Notes: generated from the sequence alone by a model not told the origin. Shown: positions 9,401 through 18,068, numbered from the stretch's first letter. The stretch is 64,000 nt of DNA from Myxococcales bacterium (GCA_029880325.1 JAOUOP010000004.1:142504-206503), one strand, 5' to 3'. Numbers and translations: made by a program.

Positions 9401-10289
9401 CATCACCATGGCCCGGGGCTGTGACATGCTACGGAGCGGCCAGTACAAGCCGGCGCTTCGCGAGCTGTCGCGCACCGAGGAGCTGCTGCGTACGCGCTGT
9501 GCGGGCTCGACGGTGGAGATTCGCTTCACGCGCACGCTGATGGCCTTTCTCTACAGCGTGTTTTCGCAGATCGAGGCCCTCGATCGCATCGAGCAGTGGC
9601 GCTGCGAGGCCGACGAGCACGAGGATGTGCTGGCCGCGACGCGACTGCGCCTTTTGTCGGTGGTGGGGCTGTTGGCCGACGACCGCGTGGCTTCAGCGCA
9701 ACGGGAGCTGGTCCGGGTGGAGACGCGCCTGGGCAGCGGGCTGGCAGATATCACGGCGTTCTTGCGCGCGATGGCCGAGTCCGCGGTGGCGCTCTACCTG
9801 GGCGATGCCTCGAGCTGCCGCGCCATGGCCGATGCCTTCGAGCCGCTGCTGGTCTCGACGCTCTTCGCTGTGCCCCTGGTGCGCGCCGCGGCCCTGCTCG
9901 CGCGGGTGCGGCTGTCGCTTTTGGCATGTGGGGGTCAGGTTGACGCTCAGTTGATGTGTCGCGTGGAGACGGACCTGCAAGCTGCTGAAGACCTGGAGGT
10001 TCCGTGTTTCATCGAGCACCTGAAGCTTTTGCGGGCGAGCCGGGATGTGCTTTTGGGGCGGCGCGACAGCGCGCGGCGGCTGATGGATGAAGTGGTGGAA
10101 AACGGCGGGGCCCAGCCCGATCACGTCTTCACCAAGGCTGCGGCCGAGCGGCGGCTCGGAGAGCTGATCGGCGGGGAGGCGGGGCTTTTTTCGGTGGCCG
10201 GGAGCGATAAAACTCTCAGTGAACAGGGGATCGTGCGGCCGGAGCTCTTCGTGCGGCTCTATGCGCCGATTTCGTTCGTGCGGCGGTGA
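6471..10289 (+). CDS. Ser/Thr protein kinase fused to an AAA ATPase and helical repeat domain
   Basis: 1272 residues. The N-terminal third is a PknB-type kinase: glycine loop GEGSMGAV (28-35), Lys50, catalytic HRDLKSDN (183-190), DFG (203-205) and the SPEQ activation-loop end. After residue about 350 an AAA_16/ORC-like ATPase follows, with Walker A GPSGIGKTT (from 369) and Walker B IVFIDDLHWGD (from 491). The remaining 700 or so residues are Ala/Leu-rich helices resembling TPR-like arrays. Such fusions are common in Myxococcota and are thought to be cytoplasmic signalling switches; the ligand and substrates are unknown. Start: ATG at 6471, in the divergent gap with the thiolase gene. An acidic insert (EDTERELERAGRGPGDEEDD) interrupts the kinase between its lobes. 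Confidence 0.93.
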   Translation: MSMQSPTGPSRPRDFQGTSRFRVLHRLGEGSMGAVYLAHDRQRGAVVALKTLRRVDASSIYRFKREFRSLSDVVHPNLVVLHDLFHEGELWFFTMEYVQGESFLSHVLGGESGAAAEDVPEDTERELERAGRGPGDEEDDTVGQAYGSELRLPSPVTDYGRLADVLLQVARGLIAIHGAGKLHRDLKSDNVIVTQDGRAKVLDFGIMIERGGGPHATLELGVMGTPAYMSPEQAAGKPIQETTDWYSLGVMLFEALTGHVPFDGTYLEVMQQKQAMDAPAPSDLVTGVPGFLDELCVRLLKRSPLKRPDGAAVIRALEQARPPSVRPSLSSIPPDPDAPFVGRGDELAALRRHLLETDRGGPVLSFVHGPSGIGKTTLVERFLAEQRAGKRVVSLRGRCYEREAVPFKAFDSLIDSLSRYLRRLPSIEAAETLPRDIQALAQLFPVLKRVEVVAAARRRSSLPPERKEQRRRAFIALRELFCRIADRSPLIVFIDDLHWGDVDSARLMAELVEGSEAPAMLVVATYRSGDRDSSPCLKLLYERLRANESVEVHELGLSPLDEAEGRELARRLLGSDIPVAVDAIARESGGSPHLATELARHLMLGRDSESASEDTQRGVVTYERAVMRRIGRLSQDARVVLDLVSVAGRPVPEDGLMLLSSFDLDLQSALVELRGAKLIRGVGPHAQRAVETYHDRVREAVVDAMDDATLERWHRRMATTLEASGSEDLEAIVEHLIGAKDFRRAQVYAIRAATQAAQALAFDKAARLFGIAVEHDRDAGWGRELLMQWGDSLANAGHGRQAAAVYLDAARSAPPDEVVVLRRKAGLQLLSIGEREEGLPLVQEMLAEWGLCLPETLGASLLEASALRKQLRVRGLRLDRGPSDEVDPEALRQLEQMWMVTFAVVVNELDRALPLYGHYLMRALEVGDRGHIARGLAGYHAAVDVPLSLLANEPEQGALKLAESLLADEESPEALARITMARGCDMLRSGQYKPALRELSRTEELLRTRCAGSTVEIRFTRTLMAFLYSVFSQIEALDRIEQWRCEADEHEDVLAATRLRLLSVVGLLADDRVASAQRELVRVETRLGSGLADITAFLRAMAESAVALYLGDASSCRAMADAFEPLLVSTLFAVPLVRAAALLARVRLSLLACGGQVDAQLMCRVETDLQAAEDLEVPCFIEHLKLLRASRDVLLGRRDSARRLMDEVVENGGAQPDHVFTKAAAERRLGELIGGEAGLFSVAGSDKTLSEQGIVRPELFVRLYAPISFVRR

Positions 10290-10342
10290 ACGGCACCGAG
10301 CGTCCGCCGGGTTCTGCGGGCCCTTGGAAGCTTTGGTGGCGA

Positions 10343-11320
10343 TCAGTGGGATGGGGGCGCGGTGGGCCCATACACCCGCTCGAAGAGCGTCTCGGCCACC
10401 TCCAGCATGGGGGGGCCTGGGTCGTCGATGAGGCCAGGGTCGAGTTCGACGATACGACCTTGCGGGCCGCAGGCGCGCAGGCGTTCGAGGCCAGGGTGCT
10501 GGCAGAGGGTCCTACCCATGCCCTGTTTGGTCACTATCAAATCCGGGTCGAGGGCCAGGATTTGCTCGGAGCCGAGGGCCGGCCAGCCTTCGTAGTCGGC
10601 TGCGGCCGCGTCTTCGATGCCGCCGTAGTGCAGGACGTCGTGAAAGCTGGTGTTCTTGGTGCCGCCGAAGATCTCTTTGCCGTAGACGCTCAGGTAGAGG
10701 CCGCGCGGTCGCCGGCGCTCGCCGAGGCCGGCGGCGACCGCCTGTAGCCTGCGCCGTAGCCGCGCGCCCATGGGGGGGCCGGCTTCGGGGCGCCCGATCA
10801 GGGTGGCGATGGTGTCGATGGTCGGCAACAGGGTCGAAAGGCCCTGCATGTCGCCGAGATCGAAGACGGCGATGCCTCGCTCGCGTAGGCGTGCTGCATG
10901 ACGCGGATCACCCAGATGATTGACCAAGATCAGATCGGGCTTGAGCGCCAGGATGCCCTCCAGATCCGAGAGCTTCGTGATGCCGGCGCGCTCGCCGTGG
11001 CGGTGGCCGAAGTGGGGGCTTTCCTTGGTGCGCACGGTGACGCCGACGATGCGCTCGCTTTCGCACAGCTCCCACAGCACGTGGTCGGCGATCAGGCTGA
11101 GCGAGAGGATGCGGCGGTAGTTGCGCAGCTCCACCACCGTGTCCGAGGCGTCGCGCAGGGCGCGCCGACCGTCGGCCAGGGTGGTCGCGCCGATGGCGTG
11201 GCTCCGGGGGGCGAGCTGCCGGATGGCTTCGTCCTTGGGCGCCAGCTGGGCGGCGCCGGCCACGCCCGCGCTGCTGGCGATGAGCAGGAGGGCGGCGTTG
11301 TAGAGGTCGAGGCGGCTCAT
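10343..11320 (-). CDS. btuF: Periplasmic binding protein of a B12-type ABC transporter
   Basis: 325 residues. A signal peptide (about 1-23, MSRLDLYNAALLLIASSAGVAG) is followed by a class III binding-protein fold: repeated YRRILSLSLIADHVLWEL, LALKPDLILVNHLGDP and LALDPDLIVTKQGM elements are those of the FecB/BtuF family. The start ATG at 11320 overlaps the stop of the upstream ATPase gene (ATGA). The cobalamin riboswitch in front of the operon makes cobalamin or a related corrinoid the likely ligand; the sequence alone would also allow a siderophore. It is the last gene of the btuCDF-like operon. Confidence 0.85.
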   Translation of the reverse strand: MSRLDLYNAALLLIASSAGVAGAAQLAPKDEAIRQLAPRSHAIGATTLADGRRALRDASDTVVELRNYRRILSLSLIADHVLWELCESERIVGVTVRTKESPHFGHRHGERAGITKLSDLEGILALKPDLILVNHLGDPRHAARLRERGIAVFDLGDMQGLSTLLPTIDTIATLIGRPEAGPPMGARLRRRLQAVAAGLGERRRPRGLYLSVYGKEIFGGTKNTSFHDVLHYGGIEDAAAADYEGWPALGSEQILALDPDLIVTKQGMGRTLCQHPGLERLRACGPQGRIVELDPGLIDDPGPPMLEVAETLFERVYGPTAPPSH

Positions 11321-12105
11321 GGAGGGCCCTCCGGCAGCGACTCGTAGCCCAGGGAGGCCTCCTCCAGCAGGCGCACGCCGTAGACCTCGGCCACGTGGCG
11401 AGCGCAGATCACCTCGGCGCAGGGGCCCTCGGCCACCACGCGCCCCCGATCGAGCAGCAGCGCCCGGTCGGCGAAGCGGCGGGCGTCGTCCAGGGCGTGG
11501 AGTACGACGACCACGGCGCGGCCTTCGGCGGCCAGCTCGCGCAGGGTGCGGTAGAGCGACAGCACCTGGGCGATGTCGAGCGAGGCGGTGGGTTCGTCGA
11601 GCAGCAGCACCGGCGCCTCGGTGGCCAGGGCCCGCGCCAGCAGCACCCGCCGCTGTTCGCCGTGGGACAGCTCCAGGTAGCTGCGCTCGCACAGGGGCTC
11701 GACCCGGGCGCGGGCGATGGCCCGGTCGACCGCCGCCTGGTCCCCGTCGCCGAGGCCGCCGAAGCCCCGGCGGTGGGGGTAGCGTCCCTGTTCGATCACG
11801 CTGCGTACCGGCAGGCGCGAGGCCAACTGTGAGCGCTGGGGCACGAAGGCCAGCGTGGTGGCCCGTTCGCGCAGCTCCAGGGATGCGGCGTCTTGACCGC
11901 CGAGATCGATCCGTCCCCGGTAGGGCAGAAGGCCCGCGATGGCCCGGGCCAGCGTGCTCTTGCCGGCGCCGTTGGGACCGATGATGGCCAGGATCTGGCC
12001 CGCGCGGGCGTCCATGGAGACGCCCGCGAGCACCTCGGCAGCGCCCAGCTTCACGTGCAGCTCGCCCACCTTGATGGCGCTGGGGTCGGGCTCAGACATG
12101 CTCAC
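11317..12105 (-). CDS. btuD: ABC transporter ATPase, BtuD/FecE type
   Basis: 262 residues. It is the energising subunit of the importer: Walker A GPNGAGKST, Q-loop FVPQRS, ABC signature LSHGEQRRVLLARAL (S-H-G-E-Q in place of the usual S-G-G-E/Q), Walker B VLLLDEPTASLD and switch histidine VLHALDD. The ATG at 12105 overlaps the permease end by 14 bases; a second ATG at 12099 would shorten this. Close overlaps on both sides indicate translation coupling within one mRNA. The variant signature (His for Gly) also occurs in this FecE/BtuD subfamily, so the protein should be active. Confidence 0.9.
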   Translation of the reverse strand: MSMSEPDPSAIKVGELHVKLGAAEVLAGVSMDARAGQILAIIGPNGAGKSTLARAIAGLLPYRGRIDLGGQDAASLELRERATTLAFVPQRSQLASRLPVRSVIEQGRYPHRRGFGGLGDGDQAAVDRAIARARVEPLCERSYLELSHGEQRRVLLARALATEAPVLLLDEPTASLDIAQVLSLYRTLRELAAEGRAVVVVLHALDDARRFADRALLLDRGRVVAEGPCAEVICARHVAEVYGVRLLEEASLGYESLPEGPP

Positions 12106-13159
12106 CCCGGCGCCAGGTGCGCAGCAGGATGGCCAAGAAAATCGGCGCCCCGAGCAGGCCCGTCACGACCCCCAGTGGGATCTCGCTCCTGGCCGGGATG
12201 GCGCGGGCGGCCACGTCGCAGAGGATCACGAAGGCGGCGCCGCCGAGGGCCGCGGCCGGCAACAGGCGCCGATGCTCGACGCCCAGCAGCGCGCGCAGGG
12301 CGTGGGGCACCACCAGGCCGACGAAGCCGATGTTACCGCCCAGGGAGACCGCGGCGCCGGTCAGGGTGGCGATCCAGATCACGCACCAGCGCCGCACCGC
12401 CACCACGTCCAGGCCCAGGCTGCGCGCTTCGTCCTCACCGCTGAGCAGCAGATCCAGGGCGCGGCCCCAAAACCAGGCCGCCAGCACACCGGCGGCGAAG
12501 AGCGGCGCCGACAGCCGCAGCATCAGCTGGCCGGTGCCCGACAGGCCGCCGAGCACGAAGGCCACCATGGCGCGGCCCAGCTCCCACTGCTCCTGGGCCA
12601 GGCTCATCAGGAAGTTGCCCAGGCCCAGAAAGAACGACGACAGGATGAAGCCCGTCAGCAGGAGCAGCACCAGGTCGCCGTGCTGGCGCGCGATCGCCAG
12701 CAGAATCACGAGTGATAAGAGTGCGCCCAGCAGGCAGCCGAGCGGCAGGAAGAGCTGGGGGGGCAGGGCGGCTGGCACCACCCCCACCAGAGCGAATTGG
12801 TAAAGAATCATCGCAGCTTGGCCGCCGAAGCTGGCGCCCGCGGTGGTGCCGATGATGGAGGGGCTGGCCAGGGGATTGCGGAATAGACCCTGGACCACCA
12901 CGCCCGCCACCGAAAGCGACGCACCCGTGATACCACCCGCCAGCAGCCTGTCGACGCGGAGGGATAGCACGGTGGCCCTGAGCGAGCGGTCCGCCAGGTC
13001 GGCATGGCCGACCGTCAGCGCCAGCCAGGCGGCGGTCAGCAGCAGGAGCAGCAGTCCCAGATAGACGGCGGCGGTGCGTCCGATGCCGCCGGCTGCCCGG
13101 AGTGCCGTGGGGCTGCGAACGGCTTGCAAGGTATCTGAGCTGGCGTCTGCCCGATCCAT
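12092..13159 (-). CDS. btuC: ABC transporter permease, BtuC/FecCD family
   Basis: 355 residues with about nine or ten hydrophobic spans. It shows the family hallmarks LRVDRLLAGGITGASLSVAGVVVQGLFRNPLA (periplasmic gate region, from about residue 65) and GNIGFVGLVVPHALRALLG near the C-terminal third, which forms the coupling helix to the ATPase. The ATG at 13159 follows GGGGATGGTGG; the first gene of the operon, it lies about 75 bases after the cobalamin riboswitch. A dimer of this protein should form the inner-membrane channel for corrinoid import. Confidence 0.9.
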   Translation of the reverse strand: MDRADASSDTLQAVRSPTALRAAGGIGRTAAVYLGLLLLLLTAAWLALTVGHADLADRSLRATVLSLRVDRLLAGGITGASLSVAGVVVQGLFRNPLASPSIIGTTAGASFGGQAAMILYQFALVGVVPAALPPQLFLPLGCLLGALLSLVILLAIARQHGDLVLLLLTGFILSSFFLGLGNFLMSLAQEQWELGRAMVAFVLGGLSGTGQLMLRLSAPLFAAGVLAAWFWGRALDLLLSGEDEARSLGLDVVAVRRWCVIWIATLTGAAVSLGGNIGFVGLVVPHALRALLGVEHRRLLPAAALGGAAFVILCDVAARAIPARSEIPLGVVTGLLGAPIFLAILLRTWRRGEHV

Positions 13160-13234
13160 CCACCATCCCCGAGGCGTAGGACAACCGGCCGCGCCGCCGG
13201 GCCGGTGCACGCGGGCACCGGGTCGGTCGTAGGG

Positions 13235-13363
13235 GCCGGGACCGGCAGAGGTCTCCGGACTCGCGGCGGCGGCTTCGGCGCCGCCACCGCATACCGTGAC
13301 GGGTTCGCGCCGGCTTCACACCGGCTTCCCTGCCGAAGGACCATCCTCCGGCCGACCCGGCGC
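13235..13363 (-). promoter_or_regulatory. Cobalamin riboswitch
   Basis: Read on the minus strand, the region contains the conserved core GGGAAGCCGGTG (13318-13329), then GAAGCCGGCGC, an ACCCGTCACGGT segment and finally the box GTCCGGAGACCTCTGCCGG (13242-13260). These are the signature blocks of the Rfam cobalamin riboswitch class in proteobacteria. A variable GC-rich arm (GGCGGCGCCGAAGCCGCC) replaces the peripheral stem. The GC-rich outer stem GCCGGG/CCCGGC would close the structure. The expression platform must lie between 13235 and the btuC start; a GC-rich hairpin there could mask the ribosome site. Cobalamin binding is expected to lower expression of btuCDF. Confidence 0.93.
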
Positions 13364-13422
13364 GCGATGGTGGCGGCGGGTCGCTGCAGGCGCCGGCAAA
13401 ATGGGCCGGCGCCCGCCCGCTG

Positions 13423-15234
13423 TCAAGCGATGCGCTGGCGGCGGCGCAGCAGCAGTGCTCCCAGCACCCCAGCCCAGAGCGCCTGCGTCGGGCCGCGGGA
13501 GCTGCCCGGGGGCGCGCCGACACTGCACAGGCCCGAGTCGCTGCTGCCGGCTTCCGCGGCGGCAGGGTTATCGCCGCCCCCGGCCGGGGGCAGGGGATCG
13601 ACCGGGTCGTTTCCGAGGCCGACCGGATCGCTGCCGACCGGATCGCCTGCGACGGGGTCGCCCGTGCCCATGGTCACGTCGTTTTGCAGGGCGACCATTT
13701 TCTCGATGGTGTTGGTCCGGTCTTGGAGCACGGCGCCCTGGCCGGCCTGGGTGTACTGAAGGATGCGGCGGGCGGCGGGCTGGTCCTCGATGGCGATGGG
13801 CCAGATGCCGAACTCGGTGCCCATCACGGCATCGCCCTGGGGCAGCTCCACGGACCACGGCAGCAGGTTGGGGTCGGTGCCCTGGTCGTCGCATCGCACC
13901 ACGCGGTCGGCGGTGTGCAGGTTGCTGACATCCTCGAGATCCGCGTTGAAGTCGAAGGCCGGGTCCATGGTCATCTCATCGGCGCTCATGGTGGTGTAGA
14001 GCCGCGTCATGTAGGGGCGCGAATCGAGCAGATCCTGGGTGTCGCTCATGGGCTTGATCACCTGCTCGTAGAGCTCGCGCAGGAAGATGCTGGCGTTGAT
14101 CTCCACGCCCGGATCGTCGGCGTAGCACTGGATGCAGCCCCTGAAGAGGTCGAAGCTCAGGCTGTCGGGCAGCGTCACCGCGGTCGCCAGGGCGTCTTCG
14201 AAGCCATCGAGCCATGCCCAGTTATCGGCAGCCCGCTGCACCATGACAGCCGGGTCGGCGAAGCTTTGCGAGGAGAAGTCCTGGAAGGTCTGGGCCTCCG
14301 AGGACGCCCAGACGGTGTCGGCGAAGGCGTCGGTGGTGCCGGCGAATTCGGTGACGAAGCCCTGGCCGCCGGCCTCGTCGGCGGCCCGGCTGACCACCTC
14401 GTCGTAGTTATTGCCCGGGTTGAACCAGTCGATCAGGGCTTCGTTCAGCTCCAGGCCCTTGTAGTTCTCCGGGATCGCGCGGGAGTCGCCCAGCACCCAG
14501 GTCAGCACGCCCATGTCCTCGGTGGCCGCCACGGCCGTGGGGCGGATCGGGATCACCGGCAGGGTGCTTTCGTAGGTGAGCATGATGGGGCGAATCGAGC
14601 CGGTGTCGTTGCCCTTGCTGAGCCGGAAGGCGATCAGGTTCAGGCCATCGGCCAGGTAGGGGCGCAGCACCTCCGGGCCCAGGTCGGTGACGTCGTAGCC
14701 GTTGGCAACCAGCCAGTCGACCGCCACCTGGGCCTCGTCGGCCAGGTTCGGATCCACCGAGATCACCTTGTAGTCGTAGGGGCCGACGCTGCCCTGGTCG
14801 ACCACGGTGACCGAGCCGCCTTCGGCGGCGCTGGCGCTATCGAGGGTCACGGCGCCGAATGCCGTCGGGGGAAAGAAGCCGCAGTCGCCGTCGAAGACGG
14901 TGTTGAGCTGGTACAGGGGATTGGTGGCCTGCTTGAGCCGGTTCAGGGCCTGCTCCGAACTCACTCCGACGGTCGGGGAACCCGGGATCGGCAGTACCCA
15001 GGCAAAACTCTCGGACGGTCCCTCGTACATGATCTGGATCACCGCAGTGACGGTGCCATCGGGGTTGTCGACGAAGATGATCTGCTCGGCCGCCTGGTTG
15101 ACCGGGTTGGCCGCCGAGCAGAAGAAGCCGCCGCAGGCCCGGGCGCTCGAGGCCACGCCCAGCTGCGCCGCGGTCAGGCCGAGCCAGAGCAGGGCGAGAA
15201 GAACAGGGGTTCGCAAAAAGTAGTCGCGCTGCAT
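13423..15234 (-). CDS. DUF2330 protein with MYXO-CTERM-like anchor
   Basis: 603 residues. A signal peptide (about 1-30, ending before ACGGFFC) is followed by the typical DUF2330 opening: Cys-rich CGGFFCSAANPVNQAAEQIIF, then the FAWVLPIPG motif. The C-terminus has a short repeated DPV motif (DPVAGDPVGSDPVGLGNDP), a lone cysteine, a hydrophobic helix and RRRQR, the layout of a MYXO-CTERM sorting signal, which in Myxococcota anchors proteins to the outer surface. The domain's function is unknown. The ATG at 15234 has GGAGAT five bases upstream. It is convergent to nothing and shares the leftward orientation of the B12 operon, but lies upstream of the riboswitch, so it is probably a separate unit. 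Confidence 0.88.
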   Translation of the reverse strand: MQRDYFLRTPVLLALLWLGLTAAQLGVASSARACGGFFCSAANPVNQAAEQIIFVDNPDGTVTAVIQIMYEGPSESFAWVLPIPGSPTVGVSSEQALNRLKQATNPLYQLNTVFDGDCGFFPPTAFGAVTLDSASAAEGGSVTVVDQGSVGPYDYKVISVDPNLADEAQVAVDWLVANGYDVTDLGPEVLRPYLADGLNLIAFRLSKGNDTGSIRPIMLTYESTLPVIPIRPTAVAATEDMGVLTWVLGDSRAIPENYKGLELNEALIDWFNPGNNYDEVVSRAADEAGGQGFVTEFAGTTDAFADTVWASSEAQTFQDFSSQSFADPAVMVQRAADNWAWLDGFEDALATAVTLPDSLSFDLFRGCIQCYADDPGVEINASIFLRELYEQVIKPMSDTQDLLDSRPYMTRLYTTMSADEMTMDPAFDFNADLEDVSNLHTADRVVRCDDQGTDPNLLPWSVELPQGDAVMGTEFGIWPIAIEDQPAARRILQYTQAGQGAVLQDRTNTIEKMVALQNDVTMGTGDPVAGDPVGSDPVGLGNDPVDPLPPAGGGDNPAAAEAGSSDSGLCSVGAPPGSSRGPTQALWAGVLGALLLRRRQRIA

Positions 15235-15393
15235 CGAAAATCTCCGTCCACACCGGTGAGTTGGCACAAGTTGGCACAGCCTCCGGACGCCTTTGTAAAC
15301 CAAAGCACATCCTATGCCAGTGCGGGTGCCGTGACCGGGCCGGGTGGCAGCGAATGCTTGACATCCCACCGGGGCAGGGCGGTTCTGAATGTG

Positions 15394-16253
15394 ATGCAAC
15401 TGCGTTCGCTGGGGGCCGGCTCCGAAGCCTCGGTCGATGGCTTCCAGGCCGAGCACGCCGATAGCTCCATGTTCTTGCGCTACGGCCTGCAGCAGGGAGG
15501 GCTCGTCGATCAGGGAATGCTATATCAGGGGAGCTACGTGGGAGGCTTGGCGGCGGGGCAGCTGGTGGGTGTCGCCGCCCACTACTGGACCGGGATCGTA
15601 CCGGTGCAGGCCCCGGTCGTGGCCGCCGCCCGCCTTGCCAGCGAGGCGCTGCGGGTATCGCGCAGGCCCCTGACCGGCGTCAGCGGTCCCGACGATCAGG
15701 TCACCCAGGTATTGGACGCCCTCGGCCTCCGGGGGACGTGGCCGCGCCTCCACAGGCGTGAGGGCATCTTCGCCCTGGACATTTTGGAACTGACGCCGCC
15801 GGCCTCGGTCGCCGGCGGCGAACTCAGCTTGCGTCCGGTGGGCAAGGCCGACTTCGGCTGGCTCCGCGGCTGGTACGCGGACTACGAGGTCGAGGCCTAC
15901 GGCGGCCGCCGCGGCGAGGACCTGGACAAGGCCGTTGTCGACCGCTTGCGGGGAATGTTCCAGCGCGAGGCCGGCTGGATCGCGCTTGAGGGGGAGCGGC
16001 CGGTGGCCACGGTGTCCTACGTCGCTGCCCTGCCCGACATCGTGCAGGTGGGCGGCGTCTACACCGTGCCCGAGGCTCGCGGGCGCGGCTGCGGCGCCGC
16101 AGCGGTCGCCATGGCGTTGCAAATGGCGCGCGAGCGGGGGGGCGTGCGCGCCACCAGTCGATACTGCACCACGAGCATGGGGCGGCCCGTCGCAGCTACC
16201 AGCGCCTGGGTTTTCAGCCCCAGGGCGAGTGGGCCTTGGCGCTCTTCGACTGA
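15394..16253 (+). pseudogene. GNAT-type acetyltransferase gene with a probable one-base frameshift
   Basis: From ATG 15394 (or GTG 15391) the frame encodes an N-terminal DUF4081/GNAT-like part (LRYGLQQGG, VAAHYWTGIVPVQ) and an acetyl-CoA binding GNAT domain (VGGVYTVPEARGRGCGAAAV, the Q/R-x-x-G-x-G/A loop). At the run of seven G at 16136-16142 the open frame leaves the family pattern and would run on antisense through the next gene to 16503. Inserting one G restores a normal GNAT ending, EHGAARRSYQRLGFQPQ, with a stop at 16251-16253. So either this copy is inactivated or the assembly lost a G. Without the last part the enzyme would lack the final strands of the fold. Substrate unknown. Confidence 0.75.
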
Positions 16254-16262
16254 CGTCACGCG

Positions 16263-18068
16263 TCAGTACAGCGAGCGCAGGCGCGCCTCGAAGCGCTTGA
16301 GCACGTCGCGGCGTCTGAGCTTCAGCGTCGGGGTCAGCATTCCGTTTTCGCGACTGAAGACTTCGGGGGTGAGCCAGAATTTGCGCACCAGCTCGAAGGT
16401 GCGGAACTCGCGGCTGCAGCGCAGGATCTCCTCGTCGAAGAGGCGGCGCGTGCGCGGGTCGGCCAGCAGCGTCTCGGCGGAGGCCTTGTCGGCGCCCAGA
16501 TAGGCGCGCAGGGAGGGCAGGTCGGCCGAGATCAGGGCCACGTTGTAGGGCTGGCCGCTGCCATAGATCATGCAGTTGGCGATGAAGGGGCTGAGCTTGA
16601 GCTTTTCCTCCAGCGGTCCGGGCGCCACGTAGCGCCCGCTGCTGAGCTTGTAGAGTTCCTTGATGCGCCCGGTGATGTAGAGGTAGCCGTCTGCGTCGAA
16701 GCGACCCAAGTCGCCGGTGCGCAGGCCGCCGTCGGCGGTCAGCGCCGCGCGCGTGCTGGCGTCGTTGTTGTGGTAGCCGGCCATCACGCCCGGTCCGTGG
16801 ATGATGATCTCGCCCTCGTCGCCTTCGGCCTCCGGGATTTCCCGGTCGAGCGTGATGCGCGTTTCACCGATGGGCTTGCCCACTGACCCGAAGCGCGGCT
16901 CGCGCAGGGGGTTGCTGGTGGAGGATCCGCTGGACTCGGTCAGGCCGTAGCCCTCATAGATCGGCAGGCCGATGGTGTGCAGCAGCTCGCCCACCTCCGC
17001 CGGTAGCGCCGCGGCGCCCGAAAAGCCCAGCCGCAGCTCGCCCCCGAAGCGGCCCATGATCTTCGAGATCACCAGCTTGCGCGCCATGTTCAGGTAGATG
17101 CGCTCGGTGAGCTTCAGCGTCGCACCCTGGCGCTGCCTTCGCATCAGCACGATGCCGTCGTCGAAAATGTGCCGGCTCATCTCCGGCTCTTCGCCCAGGG
17201 CCCGGTGCAGATCGTGGTAGATCTGGGTCCAGATGCGCGGCACGGCGTAGAGCAGGGTGGGCTTGACGCGCGGCATCTCGGCGAAGAGTTGGTCGGCGCC
17301 GTTGCAGATGGCCACGGCGCCGCCAGCGGCCAGCATCAGGTTGAGTTCCACGTGGCCGCCGAAGACGTGCACCCAGGGCAGAAACGACATCGAGCGCGGT
17401 CGCTCGCCCAGGGCCCGGCCGCGCGCCAGGGCGTGGGCGTTGCCGGCGAGGTTCGCGTGGCTGAGTTCCACGCCCTTGGGCTCGCCCGTGGTGCCGGAGG
17501 TGTAGATGATGGTGGCCAGGTCCTGGGGGCGCGGCGCGCGTGCTTTGATATCGAGTTCGGTCCCGGCCTGTAGCGCGGCGGCCAGGGAGTTCTGGTCGCC
17601 AGAGTCGGCGTCCAGGTCGATGATGTGGTGCAGGTCGAGCAGGTCCTCGCGCAGGGCGTCGACGCGCGCCGCCACAGCCGGGCCGGCCACGAAGCAGGCC
17701 TTGGCCCGACTGTCGGCCAGGATGTAGCGCCACTCGCTCTCGCGCTGGGCCGTCGACAGCGGCACGAAGACCGCCCGGCGCTGGTAGCTGGCGTGGGCCA
17801 GCAGCACCCACTCGAGGCGGTTTCCGCTGATGATGGCCACGCGGTCGTCACGGCCGACGCCCAGGGCCGAAAGCGCTGCCCGGTAGGCCGCCACGCGCTG
17901 CCCCAGCTCGCTGAAGCTCAGCCACTGCCAGCCGGTGGTGCCCAGTTCACCATAGGCCGGCTGCGGTCCGTAGCGTTCCACGGCCCCATCCAGCAGCTCG
18001 CTCAGGGTCGTGAACTCCAGCGGCTCTGGCCGGGGCGGTCCTTCGTTGTTGCTGCGGTCCTGGGTCAA
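16263..18068 (-). CDS. Long-chain acyl-CoA synthetase (AMP-forming)
   Basis: 601 residues. The enzyme activates fatty acids to acyl-CoA with ATP. AMP-binding motif TIIYTSGTTGEPKGVELSH, A5 motif YEGYGLTESSG, and the hinge and A8 stretches GDLGRFDADGYLYITGRIKELYKLSSGRYV are all intact, and the length and late linker match the FadD15/ACSBG branch. No membrane span is visible. The frame opens at a TTG (18068) after GAGG; the first in-frame ATG is far inside the domain, so a non-ATG start is likely, although the exact residue is uncertain. The gene is divergent from the APH-like gene at 18287, which is often associated with acyl-CoA metabolism. Confidence 0.9.
   Translation of the reverse strand: MTQDRSNNEGPPRPEPLEFTTLSELLDGAVERYGPQPAYGELGTTGWQWLSFSELGQRVAAYRAALSALGVGRDDRVAIISGNRLEWVLLAHASYQRRAVFVPLSTAQRESEWRYILADSRAKACFVAGPAVAARVDALREDLLDLHHIIDLDADSGDQNSLAAALQAGTELDIKARAPRPQDLATIIYTSGTTGEPKGVELSHANLAGNAHALARGRALGERPRSMSFLPWVHVFGGHVELNLMLAAGGAVAICNGADQLFAEMPRVKPTLLYAVPRIWTQIYHDLHRALGEEPEMSRHIFDDGIVLMRRQRQGATLKLTERIYLNMARKLVISKIMGRFGGELRLGFSGAAALPAEVGELLHTIGLPIYEGYGLTESSGSSTSNPLREPRFGSVGKPIGETRITLDREIPEAEGDEGEIIIHGPGVMAGYHNNDASTRAALTADGGLRTGDLGRFDADGYLYITGRIKELYKLSSGRYVAPGPLEEKLKLSPFIANCMIYGSGQPYNVALISADLPSLRAYLGADKASAETLLADPRTRRLFDEEILRCSREFRTFELVRKFWLTPEVFSRENGMLTPTLKLRRRDVLKRFEARLRSLY

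Noticed and set aside
13684..16503. A single 939-codon plus-strand open frame
   Set aside because: Its first 570 codons are antisense to the DUF2330 gene and its end is antisense to the acyl-CoA synthetase; only 15394-16253 has a family signature.
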